Assembly (NCBI RefSeq): GCF_016806695.1
Contig: NZ_WUED01000001.1
Span: forward strand, 84,445-148,444
DNA length: 64,000 nt
Source of the DNA: Campylobacter bilis
GTDB taxonomy: Bacteria > Campylobacterota > Campylobacteria > Campylobacterales > Campylobacteraceae
Direction: 5' to 3'
Shown here: piece by piece, positions 1-8,421 of the stretch
Layout: each line of letters begins with the position of its first letter
How positions within the stretch are numbered: the first letter of the stretch is position 1
Notes under the pieces: generated by a model
The model's database searches: none
The model's input: only the letters and a program-made list of their open reading frames with translations
What the model was told of the DNA's origin: nothing
Position numbers and translations under genes: made by a program

Positions 1-171
1 AGTTTTTTTATAGGTGGTGCTTATGGTTTGAGTGAGGAATTTGGTTGTAGTTTTGACTTTAAGTTTTCATTAAGCAAGCTTACTTTAGCACATCAATTTG
101 TAAAAGCATTACTTTTAGAACAAATTTATCGTGCTTTTTGTATTAATAATCATCACCCTTATCACAAATAG
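1..171 (+). CDS. rlmH: RlmH, 23S rRNA pseudouridine1915 N3-methyltransferase, C-terminal part
   Basis: Only the last 56 codons are inside the window; the gene enters from the left edge in frame 1 and stops with TAG at 169-171. The visible part carries the SPOUT-family hallmark FFIGGAYG at residues 2-9 of the fragment, then the typical LSKLTLAHQ stretch and [10 protein letters not shown], ending in HPYHK, which matches the usual RlmH C-terminus. The family methylates pseudouridine in helix 69 of 23S rRNA using S-adenosylmethionine and acts as a cytosolic knot-fold dimer. The dksA-like gene follows 11 bases later, so they may share a transcript. Confidence 0.93.
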   Translation, partial: SFFIGGAYGLSEEFGCSFDFKFSLSKLTLAHQFVKALLLEQIYRAFCINNHHPYHK

Positions 172-182
172 AAAGTTTCAAA

Positions 183-545
183 ATGAAGAAAAACGAAATA
201 CAATATTTTAAAAATATCTTAGAAGAAAGACAAAAAACTATCATAGAAAATTTACAAAGTAATTCCAATGAAATAGAAGCTCTTCACAATAGCGTTCCAA
301 GCGATAGTGTTGATTTTTCTGTTATAGAAACAGGTTCACAAATTGATTTTGCAATCAGCACAAATCTTAAAGAAGAACTTCTAGAAATTAAAAATTCTTT
401 GGAAAAAATCAAAAAAGGCAACTATGGCATTTGTGAAGCTTGTGACGATGAAATCGACACTAAAAGGCTCAAAGTCAAACCACACGCAAAATATTGCATC
501 ACTTGCCGTCAAATTGCAGAACAAGGAAAAAAACATGAAAATTAA
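183..545 (+). CDS. dksA: DksA/TraR-family zinc-finger transcription regulator
   Basis: A 120-residue protein with a helical N-terminal half and a C-terminal C4 zinc finger: cysteines at 84, 87, 105 and 108 in GICEACDDE and KYCITCRQ. This is the DksA/TraR arrangement; the family binds the RNA polymerase secondary channel and modulates rRNA and amino-acid gene transcription with ppGpp. It is shorter than E. coli DksA (151 residues), which is normal for Campylobacter. The last four codons overlap the start of the next gene, so translation of the two is probably coupled. The family assignment is firm; the regulatory targets are inferred from relatives. Confidence 0.88.
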   Translation: MKKNEIQYFKNILEERQKTIIENLQSNSNEIEALHNSVPSDSVDFSVIETGSQIDFAISTNLKEELLEIKNSLEKIKKGNYGICEACDDEIDTKRLKVKPHAKYCITCRQIAEQGKKHEN

Positions 546-1518
546 ACTCTTCTTATTTGCAAGTTTCATCTATATAATGCTTATTTTCGCTTTTGCTTGG
601 TATTTAGAACTAGGCTATTATACTTTAAACATCTATACTAAGACTTTTGAACTTCCTGTTATGATATGGTTAATAATTCCTTTATGTATTTATGCAATTT
701 TGAGTGTTTTTCATATGACATTTTATAGCTTTTTACGTTATTTAAAACTAAAGCATTTTTTTAAAGACGCAGCTAAATTTGAAAACTATACTCAAGATTT
801 ATTGCTTCAAAAGGATCTTAAAACTACTTTTCAAACAAAAGAATTTCGAACTATAGCTCAGTTTTTTAAGACTCTAAAAACGCATGAAAAAATTCCTCAT
901 TTAAATAAAATCAATGAAATTTTAGATCTTCTTGATGGTTTAAATAAAAATGAATATTTCAATCTTAGCAAATTCAAACTTCAAAACAACAATGCCTTAT
1001 TTTTACAAAACGAAAAAAACCGTCTTAAAAACGACATAAACTATGCTTACACTAAAGTCAAAAACCTTGATGAAATCAAAGACGAATATGAAGAAATCGC
1101 CTTTAACACCTTAATCCAAAAAGCGAACTACGAACAGATTAAAAATATAAAAATCGCTAAAAAACCTTGTCATATCCTTACTCTTATTAAACGTTTTAAA
1201 GAAGGAAATTTAGAATTAAATGCTGCAGAATACGAGATTTTACTCTCTTATAATAAGCTTAGCGAAGAAGATTATCTTAATATAGCAAAGCTAAGTACTA
1301 AGCTATTAAATCCTGATGCACTTATAGGAATTTTTAGCAAAATTAAAAATGAAAAAAGCGAGGCTTTAAAAGCATATTTATATCTTTTAGCTGAATTAGG
1401 ACTCTTAGATGAGTTAAGAGGACAAATTCACAATGATAAAAAATTTAACGAATTTCAAGCTTTTTTAATACTTCGTGAAAAAAATATTAAAATAGATCTT
1501 AATCAACTCATACAATGA
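535..1518 (+). CDS. Hypothetical membrane-anchored protein (Cj0124c-like)
   Basis: I do not recognise a named family. I place the start at ATG 535, which follows an AAGGA ribosome site and overlaps the dksA-like gene by 11 bases; an upstream in-frame ATG at 424 lies deep inside that gene and is unlikely. The 327-residue product has two strongly hydrophobic segments near the N-terminus (about residues 3-25 and 42-65), then a long, lysine- and leucine-rich, mostly helical cytoplasmic region. Its stop overlaps the dus start by four bases, so it belongs to the same operon. No catalytic motif is visible. Confidence 0.8.
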   Translation: MKIKLFLFASFIYIMLIFAFAWYLELGYYTLNIYTKTFELPVMIWLIIPLCIYAILSVFHMTFYSFLRYLKLKHFFKDAAKFENYTQDLLLQKDLKTTFQTKEFRTIAQFFKTLKTHEKIPHLNKINEILDLLDGLNKNEYFNLSKFKLQNNNALFLQNEKNRLKNDINYAYTKVKNLDEIKDEYEEIAFNTLIQKANYEQIKNIKIAKKPCHILTLIKRFKEGNLELNAAEYEILLSYNKLSEEDYLNIAKLSTKLLNPDALIGIFSKIKNEKSEALKAYLYLLAELGLLDELRGQIHNDKKFNEFQAFLILREKNIKIDLNQLIQ

Positions 1519-2432
1519 TAGATTTTAGCAAAAAACCTTTATTTTTAGCGCCTATGGCAGGATTTTCTGATCTGCCTTTTCGCAATGTGGTGAAAAAATT
1601 TGGTGCGGATGTAACTTTAAGCGAAATGATAAGCTCAAATGCCCTAGTTTATGAAAGCTCTAAAACCTTACATATGCTAAAACGTGCCCAATTAGAAAGT
1701 CCTTATATAGTTCAAATTGCAGGATCAGATAAAGAAGTGATTAAAAAAGCCGTGCATATTCTTAATGAAATGGTTTTCATTGATGGCATTGATTTTAATT
1801 GTGGCTGTCCTGTAAATAAAGTTGTTAAACAATGTGCAGGCAGTGCTTTGCTAGAAAATTTAGAACTTTTTAAAACCCTTGTAGGTGTGATTAAAGAAAA
1901 TAATAAAAAAAGTCTAACAAGCGTGAAATTCCGCCTTGGTTTTAATGAAAAATACCCTGAAAAAATAGCTCAAATTTGCCAAAGCTTAGGAGTAGGTTTC
2001 ATAAGTATCCATGGACGCACAAGAAAACAACTTTATAGCGGCAAGGCTGATTATGAATCTATAGCTAATGCTAAAGCAAGTGTACAAATCCCTGTCATTG
2101 CTAATGGTGATATTAACGCACAAAATGCCAATGAAGTTTATAATATCACCCAATGTGATGGACTCATGATAGGACGTGCAAGCATTGGAAATCCTTGGAT
2201 CTTTCATGAAATTAAAAGTGGTAAAAAAGTGGATGAAAATTTAAAAAAAGAAATCATACTCACACATTTTGATGAAATGATAAAGCATTATAAAGATCAA
2301 GGTGTAAGTATTTTCCGCAAGCATTTGCACGAATATTCTAAAGGATATAAAGACGCTTCAGCTTTTAGAGATGAAATTAATCATATTACTACAGTACAAA
2401 AAATGAGAGAAACAATACAACTTTTCTTTTAA
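1515..2432 (+). CDS. dus: tRNA-dihydrouridine synthase (Dus family)
   Basis: This FMN-dependent TIM-barrel enzyme reduces uridines to dihydrouridine in tRNA. Visible signatures: LFLAPMAGFSDLPFR near the N-terminus, the active-site motif FNCGCPVNKVV with the probable catalytic acid Cys98, the GSALL stretch after it, and the phosphate-binding VIANGDI and GLMIGRASIGNPWIF motifs in the C-terminal half of the barrel. At 305 residues it has normal length. It is probably the single Dus of this genome, closest to DusB, but I cannot assign the exact tRNA position. It overlaps the preceding gene by four bases and converges on ybeY with a gap of 11 bases. Confidence 0.93.
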   Translation: MIDFSKKPLFLAPMAGFSDLPFRNVVKKFGADVTLSEMISSNALVYESSKTLHMLKRAQLESPYIVQIAGSDKEVIKKAVHILNEMVFIDGIDFNCGCPVNKVVKQCAGSALLENLELFKTLVGVIKENNKKSLTSVKFRLGFNEKYPEKIAQICQSLGVGFISIHGRTRKQLYSGKADYESIANAKASVQIPVIANGDINAQNANEVYNITQCDGLMIGRASIGNPWIFHEIKSGKKVDENLKKEIILTHFDEMIKHYKDQGVSIFRKHLHEYSKGYKDASAFRDEINHITTVQKMRETIQLFF

Positions 2433-2443
2433 AACCATAGTTT

Positions 2444-2848
2444 TTATCCTAAAGTACGTATAATTAAGCTTTTAGGCAAGTTAAAATGCTCTATAAGCTC
2501 TTTTTCTTTTTGTCTCATTTCGCCTTTATCTGTTTCATGATCAAAACCCAATAAATGAAGCATAGCATGAATAAAAAGCAAGCTTAGTTCTTCTTCATAA
2601 CTATGGCCTAAATCCTTTGCTTTTTGCTTTGCTAAATCTGTATTAATCACAATAGAACCTAAAGGCACATTCTTACCGACATTTTCTAAAGGAAAAGAAA
2701 GCACATCTGTAGTTTTGTCTTGTTTTCTTTGAACAAAATTAATCTTTTGCATGCCTTCATTATCAACAAAAACAAGCTCTACATCCTTAGGACTTAAAAA
2801 ACATGCTATTTCTTCTAAAAAATCGCATTTTTCCTCGCTTAATATCAC
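2444..2848 (-). CDS. ybeY: Endoribonuclease YbeY (rRNA maturation factor)
   Basis: A 134-residue single-domain metalloprotein of the UPF0054 family. The zinc-binding HxxxHxxxxxH motif is complete: His94, His98 and His104 in [11 protein letters not shown]. YbeY proteins act in 16S rRNA 3'-end maturation and ribosome quality control. The start overlaps the end of recO by four bases (ATGA type), so it is the last gene of a tight minus-strand operon. It converges on dus from the other strand. Confidence 0.93.
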   Translation of the reverse strand: MILSEEKCDFLEEIACFLSPKDVELVFVDNEGMQKINFVQRKQDKTTDVLSFPLENVGKNVPLGSIVINTDLAKQKAKDLGHSYEEELSLLFIHAMLHLLGFDHETDKGEMRQKEKELIEHFNLPKSLIIRTLG

Positions 2849-3459
2849 AAACCCTCCTTAATCAAATGATATAAATTGTGAATTTCTTCATCATTAAAAA
2901 CCGCACAATTTTTACTCGTATAAAATTGCATCAAACGCTCTTGTGCGAATTCAAAACCCAAAGCACAATAAGAATGAGATGGCAAAAAAGCCCTCACTAA
3001 AGTAATATGATTTTGAATTTTTTCATCACAAGCAAAACAGATGAATTCTTTATGCAATCTTCCTTCAAATTCTAAAATTTTAAGATAAGCATCAACAATC
3101 ACACGTTTTGGGTTTTGTTTTTCAAATCTTTTCACGCATTCTTCAAGCAATTTAAAATAAAAATCATCAAGCTCTTCAACTTCTTTTAAATGCTTATATA
3201 AAAGACGGATGAACTCTTGCCAAAGCAACATTTTTTCCCTTTGCATGATCCATAAAAAACCCAAATGTAAAACATCTTTAAGTCTGGGCAAAAAACTAGG
3301 ATTTTCTTCTAAAGCAAAATCAATTTTATAACCGCTTAAAATACTAGAGTGTCTAAGCCCATAAAAACGATAAGCTTTTATAAGCATTTTAGGACTTAAA
3401 ATATAAACGATTAAATCCTCATCTTTAACTTTTTGAGTATGCAATATAAAACCTTGCAT
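2845..3459 (-). CDS. recO: RecO-like recombination mediator
   Basis: The 204-residue product begins [20 protein letters not shown], the N-terminal OB-fold pattern of epsilonproteobacterial RecO, and has a helical C-terminal part with a CFAC pair that could be half of a metal site. RecO works with RecR to load RecA onto SSB-covered single-stranded DNA. It is shorter than the E. coli protein (242 residues), as is typical of this group. It overlaps ybeY by four bases and the hydrolase gene upstream by one. Assignment rests on length, N-terminal pattern and its known position next to ybeY in Campylobacter. Confidence 0.82.
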   Translation of the reverse strand: MQGFILHTQKVKDEDLIVYILSPKMLIKAYRFYGLRHSSILSGYKIDFALEENPSFLPRLKDVLHLGFLWIMQREKMLLWQEFIRLLYKHLKEVEELDDFYFKLLEECVKRFEKQNPKRVIVDAYLKILEFEGRLHKEFICFACDEKIQNHITLVRAFLPSHSYCALGFEFAQERLMQFYTSKNCAVFNDEEIHNLYHLIKEGL

Positions 3460-3980
3460 TAAAGTATTTCAATACCATAAGTTCTTAATATGTCAAAAGC
3501 AGATTTTTCTAATTTTTCATCAAAACTTGCACTTAAATTTTGGTGCAAGATAATTCTTGAGTTTGGCTTAGCACTAAAAGCTAAAATGATATTGCAAAAT
3601 ACACAAATATGAGAAACCAAACCTGCAAAATGGATCTCTTCATAAGAACTTTTGTGTATAAAATTTGCCAATTCCAAACTTCCAAAAGTATCTTTTAAAA
3701 AAATCCTATAAGCTTTTTGTAAAAAAGGTTCAAAATCTTTAGGCATGTACCAACCAAAACTTCCTTTTATACAGTGCTTTATAGGTAAATTTAAACCCTC
3801 TTTAGTTTGAAGGTAATTCTCATCATGCGTATCAAAAGTAAAAAGCAAATGCGTGGTATTAAAATCAATATCTTTTAAAGTTTCAAGAATATTTTTTTTG
3901 ATTTTTAAAGCTTTTTCAAAGCCCAAACTTCCATCGATAAAATCGTTTTGATAATCTATTAAAACAAAAGCTTTTTTCAT
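3459..3980 (-). CDS. Cysteine hydrolase of the isochorismatase/nicotinamidase family
   Basis: A 173-residue protein with the complete family catalytic set: Asp9 in VLIDYQNDF, Lys96 in RIFLKDTFG and nucleophile Cys126 in AGLVSHICVF. The FTFDTHDENY stretch (Asp50, His52) resembles the metal site of nicotinamidases, and HCIKGSFGWYMP resembles their HC-x-G loop. A role in NAD salvage (nicotinamide to nicotinate) is therefore reasonable, but isochorismatase-fold enzymes have varied substrates. It sits in the minus-strand operon between the TtcA-like gene and recO with 3- and 1-base junctions. Confidence 0.82.
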   Translation of the reverse strand: MKKAFVLIDYQNDFIDGSLGFEKALKIKKNILETLKDIDFNTTHLLFTFDTHDENYLQTKEGLNLPIKHCIKGSFGWYMPKDFEPFLQKAYRIFLKDTFGSLELANFIHKSSYEEIHFAGLVSHICVFCNIILAFSAKPNSRIILHQNLSASFDEKLEKSAFDILRTYGIEIL

Positions 3981-3983
3981 ATA

Positions 3984-4739
3984 TTATGCCTTTTGCGACC
4001 AAAAACTCTCCATATGTAAATTGGCAAAAGCGGTTTTTAAGCTGGTAAAAAGCTTAGGGTATTCTTTCTCTAAATTGCTTAGAATTTGTTTCATCTCTTC
4101 TCTTGCATGCGGAAATTTCACATTTTTTTCACTCAATCTCATACCAGGACAAAACTCATTGCCTATAACACTCAGTCTATTTTGTATAGCATTATCTCTT
4201 AATTGTCTTTCGCGTACGAAAATTAAAGGGCGTATCACACTCACACCACGTTTACTTTGATAAATAGGCGTTAAAGTCCTTAAAGCTCCATTATGAATAA
4301 AATTCATAAAAAAGCTTTCTGCAGCATCATCTAAATGATGTGCTATAGCAAGTTTATTAAAACCTTTTTCAAGTGCATAAGTATATAAAGCCCCACGACG
4401 CATTCTTGAAAAATAACTACAAAAACTCGAATTTTCTCTTATAGTATCAGCTGAAATTTCATAAATATTAGAATCAAGCACACTGTGTTTAATACCATGT
4501 TCTTTACAATGATCATGAAGTTTAGAATAATCCTCCCCCATACCATAGCTTAAAGTTACAGCCTCAAATTCGAAGTTAAAAGGCACATGCGCTTGCATAC
4601 GATTTAAAAGATGAGCTAAAGCTAAAGAATCCTTACCTCCACTAAGCCCTAATAAAACACGATCGCCATCTTTAATAAGGCCAAATTTAGCATTAGCTTG
4701 CGCTACTTGCCGTATGAGTTTTTTACTAAGATTTATCAT
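3984..4739 (-). CDS. TtcA-family ATP pyrophosphatase, tRNA thiolation type, with altered cysteine motif
   Basis: A 251-residue PP-loop protein: SGGKDS at residues 33-38 binds ATP, and HHLDDAAESFFMN (about 134-146) is the conserved TtcA-type helix. TtcA makes 2-thiocytidine at tRNA position 32 using an iron-sulfur cluster held by a CxxC pair and a later cysteine. Here the site reads FCSYFSRMRRG: Cys107 is kept but the second position is Phe110, and the later motif has Cys197 with Met200 where many TtcA proteins have a second cysteine. I therefore call the family but not the exact function. It overlaps mtnN by four bases. Confidence 0.82.
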   Translation of the reverse strand: MINLSKKLIRQVAQANAKFGLIKDGDRVLLGLSGGKDSLALAHLLNRMQAHVPFNFEFEAVTLSYGMGEDYSKLHDHCKEHGIKHSVLDSNIYEISADTIRENSSFCSYFSRMRRGALYTYALEKGFNKLAIAHHLDDAAESFFMNFIHNGALRTLTPIYQSKRGVSVIRPLIFVRERQLRDNAIQNRLSVIGNEFCPGMRLSEKNVKFPHAREEMKQILSNLEKEYPKLFTSLKTAFANLHMESFWSQKA

Positions 4740-5422
4740 AATTTCTCACACATTTTAAGGACAAAATTGGCTGAAATTTTAGCAGAATTATTAACAAATT
4801 CATCAAAATCAAATTCTGCTTTTTCTCCTGCTTTATCACTCATTGCTCTTAAAATAAAACAAGGCACTTTTAAAGCATCACATACCAAAGCCACACTCGC
4901 ACCTTCCATTTCACAAGCATCAGCATTAAAAATTTCTCTGATCTTTGCTTTTTTTACTTCATCACAAATAAATTCATCCCCCGTTGCAATAATCCCTGCA
5001 CGAAGCTTAATATTTAATTCTTTAGCAACTTCTAAAGCACAATGATTTAATTTTTCATCAGTCTTAATAAAAATTTCATTACCCGGAACAAAACCCAAAG
5101 GATGACCAAAAGCAGTGATATCAAGATCGTATTGTACTAATTCATTTGCATACAATAAATCGCCAATTTCAAGCTCAGGATTAAATGCTCCTGCAACACC
5201 GGTAAAAAGCAAAACTTGTGCACCAAATTTTTCTATCATCACACTCGCACTTAAAGCAGAGTTCACTTTACCTATTTTAGAATATGCTAGAATAAGTTCA
5301 TGATTTTTATAGTGTGCAAAATAATAAGTATTGTTAGCATATTCTATTTTTTTATAATCTTTAAGTATTTCAAGCAAAGGAGTAATTTCCTCACTCATGG
5401 CACCTAAAATCGCTATTTTCAT
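4736..5422 (-). CDS. mtnN: MTA/SAH nucleosidase, probably also 6-amino-6-deoxyfutalosine hydrolase
   Basis: A 228-residue nucleosidase of the Pfs family. Key residues are visible: Glu12 in GAMSEEITPL, Glu173 in ACEMEGAS and the catalytic Asp196 in LRAMSDKAGE. The enzyme cleaves methylthioadenosine and S-adenosylhomocysteine. In Campylobacter and Helicobacter the same protein also cleaves 6-amino-6-deoxyfutalosine in the alternative menaquinone pathway, and a futalosine-type deaminase is encoded elsewhere in this window at 37571-38800. It overlaps fabD and the TtcA-like gene by four bases on each side, so all are in one operon. Confidence 0.93.
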   Translation of the reverse strand: MKIAILGAMSEEITPLLEILKDYKKIEYANNTYYFAHYKNHELILAYSKIGKVNSALSASVMIEKFGAQVLLFTGVAGAFNPELEIGDLLYANELVQYDLDITAFGHPLGFVPGNEIFIKTDEKLNHCALEVAKELNIKLRAGIIATGDEFICDEVKKAKIREIFNADACEMEGASVALVCDALKVPCFILRAMSDKAGEKAEFDFDEFVNNSAKISANFVLKMCEKL

Positions 5423-6342
5423 GATATAACCTTTAAAAATTTATCAATATCATCCATATTTGTCAAAGCATAAGTTTCTTTTGAAGTAATTTTTTTATTT
5501 AAACCTTTAAGCACATTAGCACCAAATTCAACAAAACAATCAAGTTCGTTTTCACAGGCTTTAATGCTTTGTTTATAAAGTACAGGTGAAATAAGCTGTG
5601 CTTTTAGCAAAACAAGGGCTTCTTCTTTACTTGTATAAGCTTTAGCATTGACATTAGACAACACGGTTTTAAAATTCGGCTTTAATACCTTTTCAAGCTC
5701 GGCAAAAAGCTTATTTGAAGCATTTTCTAAAAGCGGACAATGACTGGCTACACTCATATTTAAAAGCATAACTCTTTTAGCGCCTGCGTTTTTAAAAACA
5801 TTTTCATAATTGATTAAATCAGATTTTAAACCCGCTACAACCACTTGTCCATCACAATTATAATTTGCAGCAAAAATTTGTTTATTTTCTTCTATAGCCT
5901 TTTGGCAAAGTTCTTCTACAAGAGTATCATCAAGACCTAAAATCACCATCATACCTGCTTGAATTCTAGCACAATCTTCTTGCATAAATAAGCCTCTTTT
6001 ATTAACCAAAGAAAGGGCTTGTAAAAAATCAAAAGCACCATTAATAGCCAAAGCACAAAATTCACCCAAAGAATGCCCCAAAGCTAGCTTAGGATTTAAA
6101 TCAGATTTTTTTTCCAATAAAACACTATAAGCCATTAAAGAATTTAAAACAATAGCAGGTTGGGTAAATTGGCTTTCATTAAGTTGATCATTTTGTTTAA
6201 AAAGTAAATGCTTGAAATCAATTTTACAAAAATCGCTTGCGTTTTGAAGAAGTTCTTTAGCTTTTATAGAATTTTCATAAAAGTCTTTTCCCATACCAAG
6301 ACTTTGCGATCCTTGACCTGGAAATATAAATGCAATATCCAT
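5419..6342 (-). CDS. fabD: Malonyl-CoA:ACP transacylase FabD
   Basis: FabD transfers malonyl groups from CoA to acyl carrier protein for fatty-acid synthesis. The 307-residue protein starts at MDIAFIFPGQGSQ; the ATG shares its first base with the slyD stop (TAATG), which decides this start over upstream codons inside slyD. The active-site serine is Ser91 in LALGHSLGEF, and His201 in SVASHCPLLE is the catalytic histidine. The QxxxxPA motif (TQPAIV) is present. It is translationally coupled to slyD upstream and mtnN downstream. Confidence 0.95.
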   Translation of the reverse strand: MDIAFIFPGQGSQSLGMGKDFYENSIKAKELLQNASDFCKIDFKHLLFKQNDQLNESQFTQPAIVLNSLMAYSVLLEKKSDLNPKLALGHSLGEFCALAINGAFDFLQALSLVNKRGLFMQEDCARIQAGMMVILGLDDTLVEELCQKAIEENKQIFAANYNCDGQVVVAGLKSDLINYENVFKNAGAKRVMLLNMSVASHCPLLENASNKLFAELEKVLKPNFKTVLSNVNAKAYTSKEEALVLLKAQLISPVLYKQSIKACENELDCFVEFGANVLKGLNKKITSKETYALTNMDDIDKFLKVIS

Positions 6343-6890
6343 TAGTGACAAGCGCATCCACCGCCACAACAACCACCATTTCCATGATGATGTTCATGTC
6401 CACTTGCACAACCACAGCTATGAGCTTGCGCAATAACACCTGTTAAAATTTCATCTTCACTGGCTGCTCTAACATCTACAATATTTAAAGAAAAAAGCAA
6501 ATCACATCCTGCATAAGGATGATTATAATCTATAGTCACATCATTTTCACCAATTTGTTTTACAGTAACACGCACACTTTCGCCATTTTCACCTTCACCA
6601 AAAAGCTCCATACCGATTTTTAAATCAATACCTGCAAATTGCTCTTTTGGCAAAGTCTGCACAGCATTTTCATCATACTCACCTAAAGCTTTTTCTTTTT
6701 TAATTATAATATCAGCATTACTTGGACAATCAAGCTTCATTACTTCTTCTTCTAAACTTTCTAAAATTTGACCTTTACCCAAAATAAAAGAAATAGGCTG
6801 GGAATGAAGATTTGATTCTAAAATTTCATTGGTATTTGCATTTTTTAACTCATAAAACATTGAAACTACACTATTTTTTTCTATGGCCAT
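6342..6890 (-). CDS. slyD: FKBP-type peptidyl-prolyl isomerase SlyD
   Basis: A 182-residue SlyD: an FKBP domain with an inserted chaperone flap, followed by a metal-binding tail of about 27 residues (156-182) rich in His, Cys and Gly, including GHEHHHGNGG and a CCGGGC run. SlyD proteins combine prolyl isomerase, chaperone and nickel-storage roles and help deliver nickel to hydrogenase. The body shows the typical start SVVSMFYELKNANTNEILESN and the YDENAVQTLPKEQF stretch. It follows cpoB by 14 bases and has a GGAGAT ribosome site before the start. Confidence 0.94.
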   Translation of the reverse strand: MAIEKNSVVSMFYELKNANTNEILESNLHSQPISFILGKGQILESLEEEVMKLDCPSNADIIIKKEKALGEYDENAVQTLPKEQFAGIDLKIGMELFGEGENGESVRVTVKQIGENDVTIDYNHPYAGCDLLFSLNIVDVRAASEDEILTGVIAQAHSCGCASGHEHHHGNGGCCGGGCACH

Positions 6891-6904
6891 TTTATCTCCT
6901 TGAT

Positions 6905-7843
6905 TTATTTTCTATTTGGCGAAGCCTTTGCTTCAGGTGAATTAGGATAATTACTCTTTAAAGCTTTATAAAAACCATTAGCCGTTTTTATATCTCCTAA
7001 TTTATCCAATGCAATAGCAGTATGATATAAAAGCTTTGGAAAATAATCTCCCTTTGTACTTAAAGAAGAACTTTTTTTATAATAAATTATTGCATTATTA
7101 TAATTTTTTTTCTTATATTCTATTTCACCTAGCCAAAAATGCGATCTTGCAGGCTTATACTGTTTTAGTATAAGAAAATTGAATTTTGCTTTAGCATCTT
7201 CAAAAGCATCTTTATCAACATCTTTTATTGCTAATTCTAAAATTTCATTATTTTGTTTCTTTTTCCAAGAATCATCAATTTGCTTTATTTTATCTTCTTG
7301 TGTGCTATTATTTTCTACAGTAATATTTTTATCTTGTGTTGTTAAAGCAACAGTAGAAGGATTATTTAAAATACTTAAATTTCCCTCATTAGACTCATTT
7401 TTAGGAATATTATTTGCATTAATAGCATCCACTATAGAACTAAGTTCAGCTAAAATTTTTTTCACTTGCTTATTGTTAGCTTCTTGAATTTTTCTGCTTT
7501 CTTCAACATAAGCTTTTAATTTTTGAATTTCTGCACTGAGATTATTTTCGACATTTTGACTGTTTTGTTCAAGCTGAGTTAATCTAGCATTTGATTTAGC
7601 ATATTGGGAATTTATACCCTCTAAAGTACTCTGTAAGCCTTCAACTCTTTGATTGACTTCATTAATCCTTGCATCTACTTGGATGCTTTGATCATTTAAA
7701 CTGTCTAATTTTTCTTTAAACAACTTTTCATTTGAGGTTAAGCCATAAGAAGAATTACTTGTTAGATCTCCTGCATCAAAAGCAGAACTTTCAGCATAAA
7801 GTAGAGTAGCCCCTAAAAAGGCTACTATAAATATTTTTTTCAT
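6905..7843 (-). CDS. cpoB: CpoB/YbgF-like periplasmic TPR protein of the Tol-Pal system
   Basis: The 312-residue product has a cleavable signal peptide (KKIFIVAFLGATLLYAES), a predicted coiled coil at about residues 45-115 with many Gln, Asn and Glu residues, a variable low-complexity linker, and tetratricopeptide-like helices in the last 110 residues (ARSHFWLGEIEYKKKNYNNA, then YHTAIALDKLGD). This is the CpoB/YbgF layout. In other bacteria CpoB coordinates peptidoglycan synthesis with outer-membrane constriction. It lies three bases downstream of pal, the usual place for this gene. Confidence 0.85.
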   Translation of the reverse strand: MKKIFIVAFLGATLLYAESSAFDAGDLTSNSSYGLTSNEKLFKEKLDSLNDQSIQVDARINEVNQRVEGLQSTLEGINSQYAKSNARLTQLEQNSQNVENNLSAEIQKLKAYVEESRKIQEANNKQVKKILAELSSIVDAINANNIPKNESNEGNLSILNNPSTVALTTQDKNITVENNSTQEDKIKQIDDSWKKKQNNEILELAIKDVDKDAFEDAKAKFNFLILKQYKPARSHFWLGEIEYKKKNYNNAIIYYKKSSSLSTKGDYFPKLLYHTAIALDKLGDIKTANGFYKALKSNYPNSPEAKASPNRK

Positions 7844-7846
7844 TAA

Positions 7847-8344
7847 TTATCTTGATAGTTTAAATTCAGCACGACGATTTTGTGCATCGCAAGCTTTAGT
7901 TTTTTCTGTACACACAGGATTGGTTTCTCCATAACTTTTAACTGCAATCCTATCAGCACTTACACCTTTAGCAATCAAAGCTTCTTTTACCGCTTTAGCT
8001 CTTTTTAAACCTAAAGCTTGATTGTATTCATCTGTTCCCCACTCATCACAGTTTCCTTCAACAGTAATATTAACACCACTTACTTCAGTATTGAAAATTT
8101 CTGCATTTGTACTAATAGTGTTTTGCATATCAGAACGAATATTAAATTTATCAAAATCAAAATATACTTTATTTAAAGTATCATTAAGCTGAGAAATTTT
8201 AGAATCAATATCCCATCCATCAATCCCACCTGAACCACGATTAGAATCGACACTACTATCGCTACTTACGCTAGTACTTTTCGTACTACAACCGCTAATA
8301 ACAACCGCAAGAGCTGTAATGGAAGTAAAAAGAATTTTTTTCAT
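7847..8344 (-). CDS. pal: Peptidoglycan-associated lipoprotein Pal (Omp18)
   Basis: A 165-residue lipoprotein: signal segment with lipobox VISGC (Cys19), then a short Ser-rich linker and an OmpA-like peptidoglycan-binding domain containing the typical NITVEGNCDEWGTDEYN, LKRAKAVKEAL and RIAVKSYGET motifs. Pal anchors the outer membrane to peptidoglycan and binds TolB. A TATAAT box 35 bases upstream, in the gap after tolB, suggests an additional promoter for pal and the genes downstream, consistent with the abundance of this antigen in Campylobacter. Confidence 0.95.
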   Translation of the reverse strand: MKKILFTSITALAVVISGCSTKSTSVSSDSSVDSNRGSGGIDGWDIDSKISQLNDTLNKVYFDFDKFNIRSDMQNTISTNAEIFNTEVSGVNITVEGNCDEWGTDEYNQALGLKRAKAVKEALIAKGVSADRIAVKSYGETNPVCTEKTKACDAQNRRAEFKLSR

Positions 8345-8378
8345 TTATGACCCTTTCAAAGTTAATAAATTCTTTAAC

Positions 8379-8384
8379 ATTATA
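8379..8384 (-). promoter_or_regulatory. Probable -10 box before pal
   Basis: TATAAT in an AT-rich 77-base gap between tolB and pal. No convincing -35 is visible, which is normal for Campylobacter sigma-70 promoters. It would allow pal transcription independent of the long upstream operon. Confidence 0.5.
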
Positions 8385-8421
8385 TCTTAATTTTAATTAA
8401 TTTTTACCTAAAATTGAAATT

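Noticed and set aside
424..534. Longer N-terminal extension of the membrane protein gene (start at 424)
   Set aside because: It overlaps the dksA-like gene in another frame; ATG 535 has a ribosome site and a normal short overlap.
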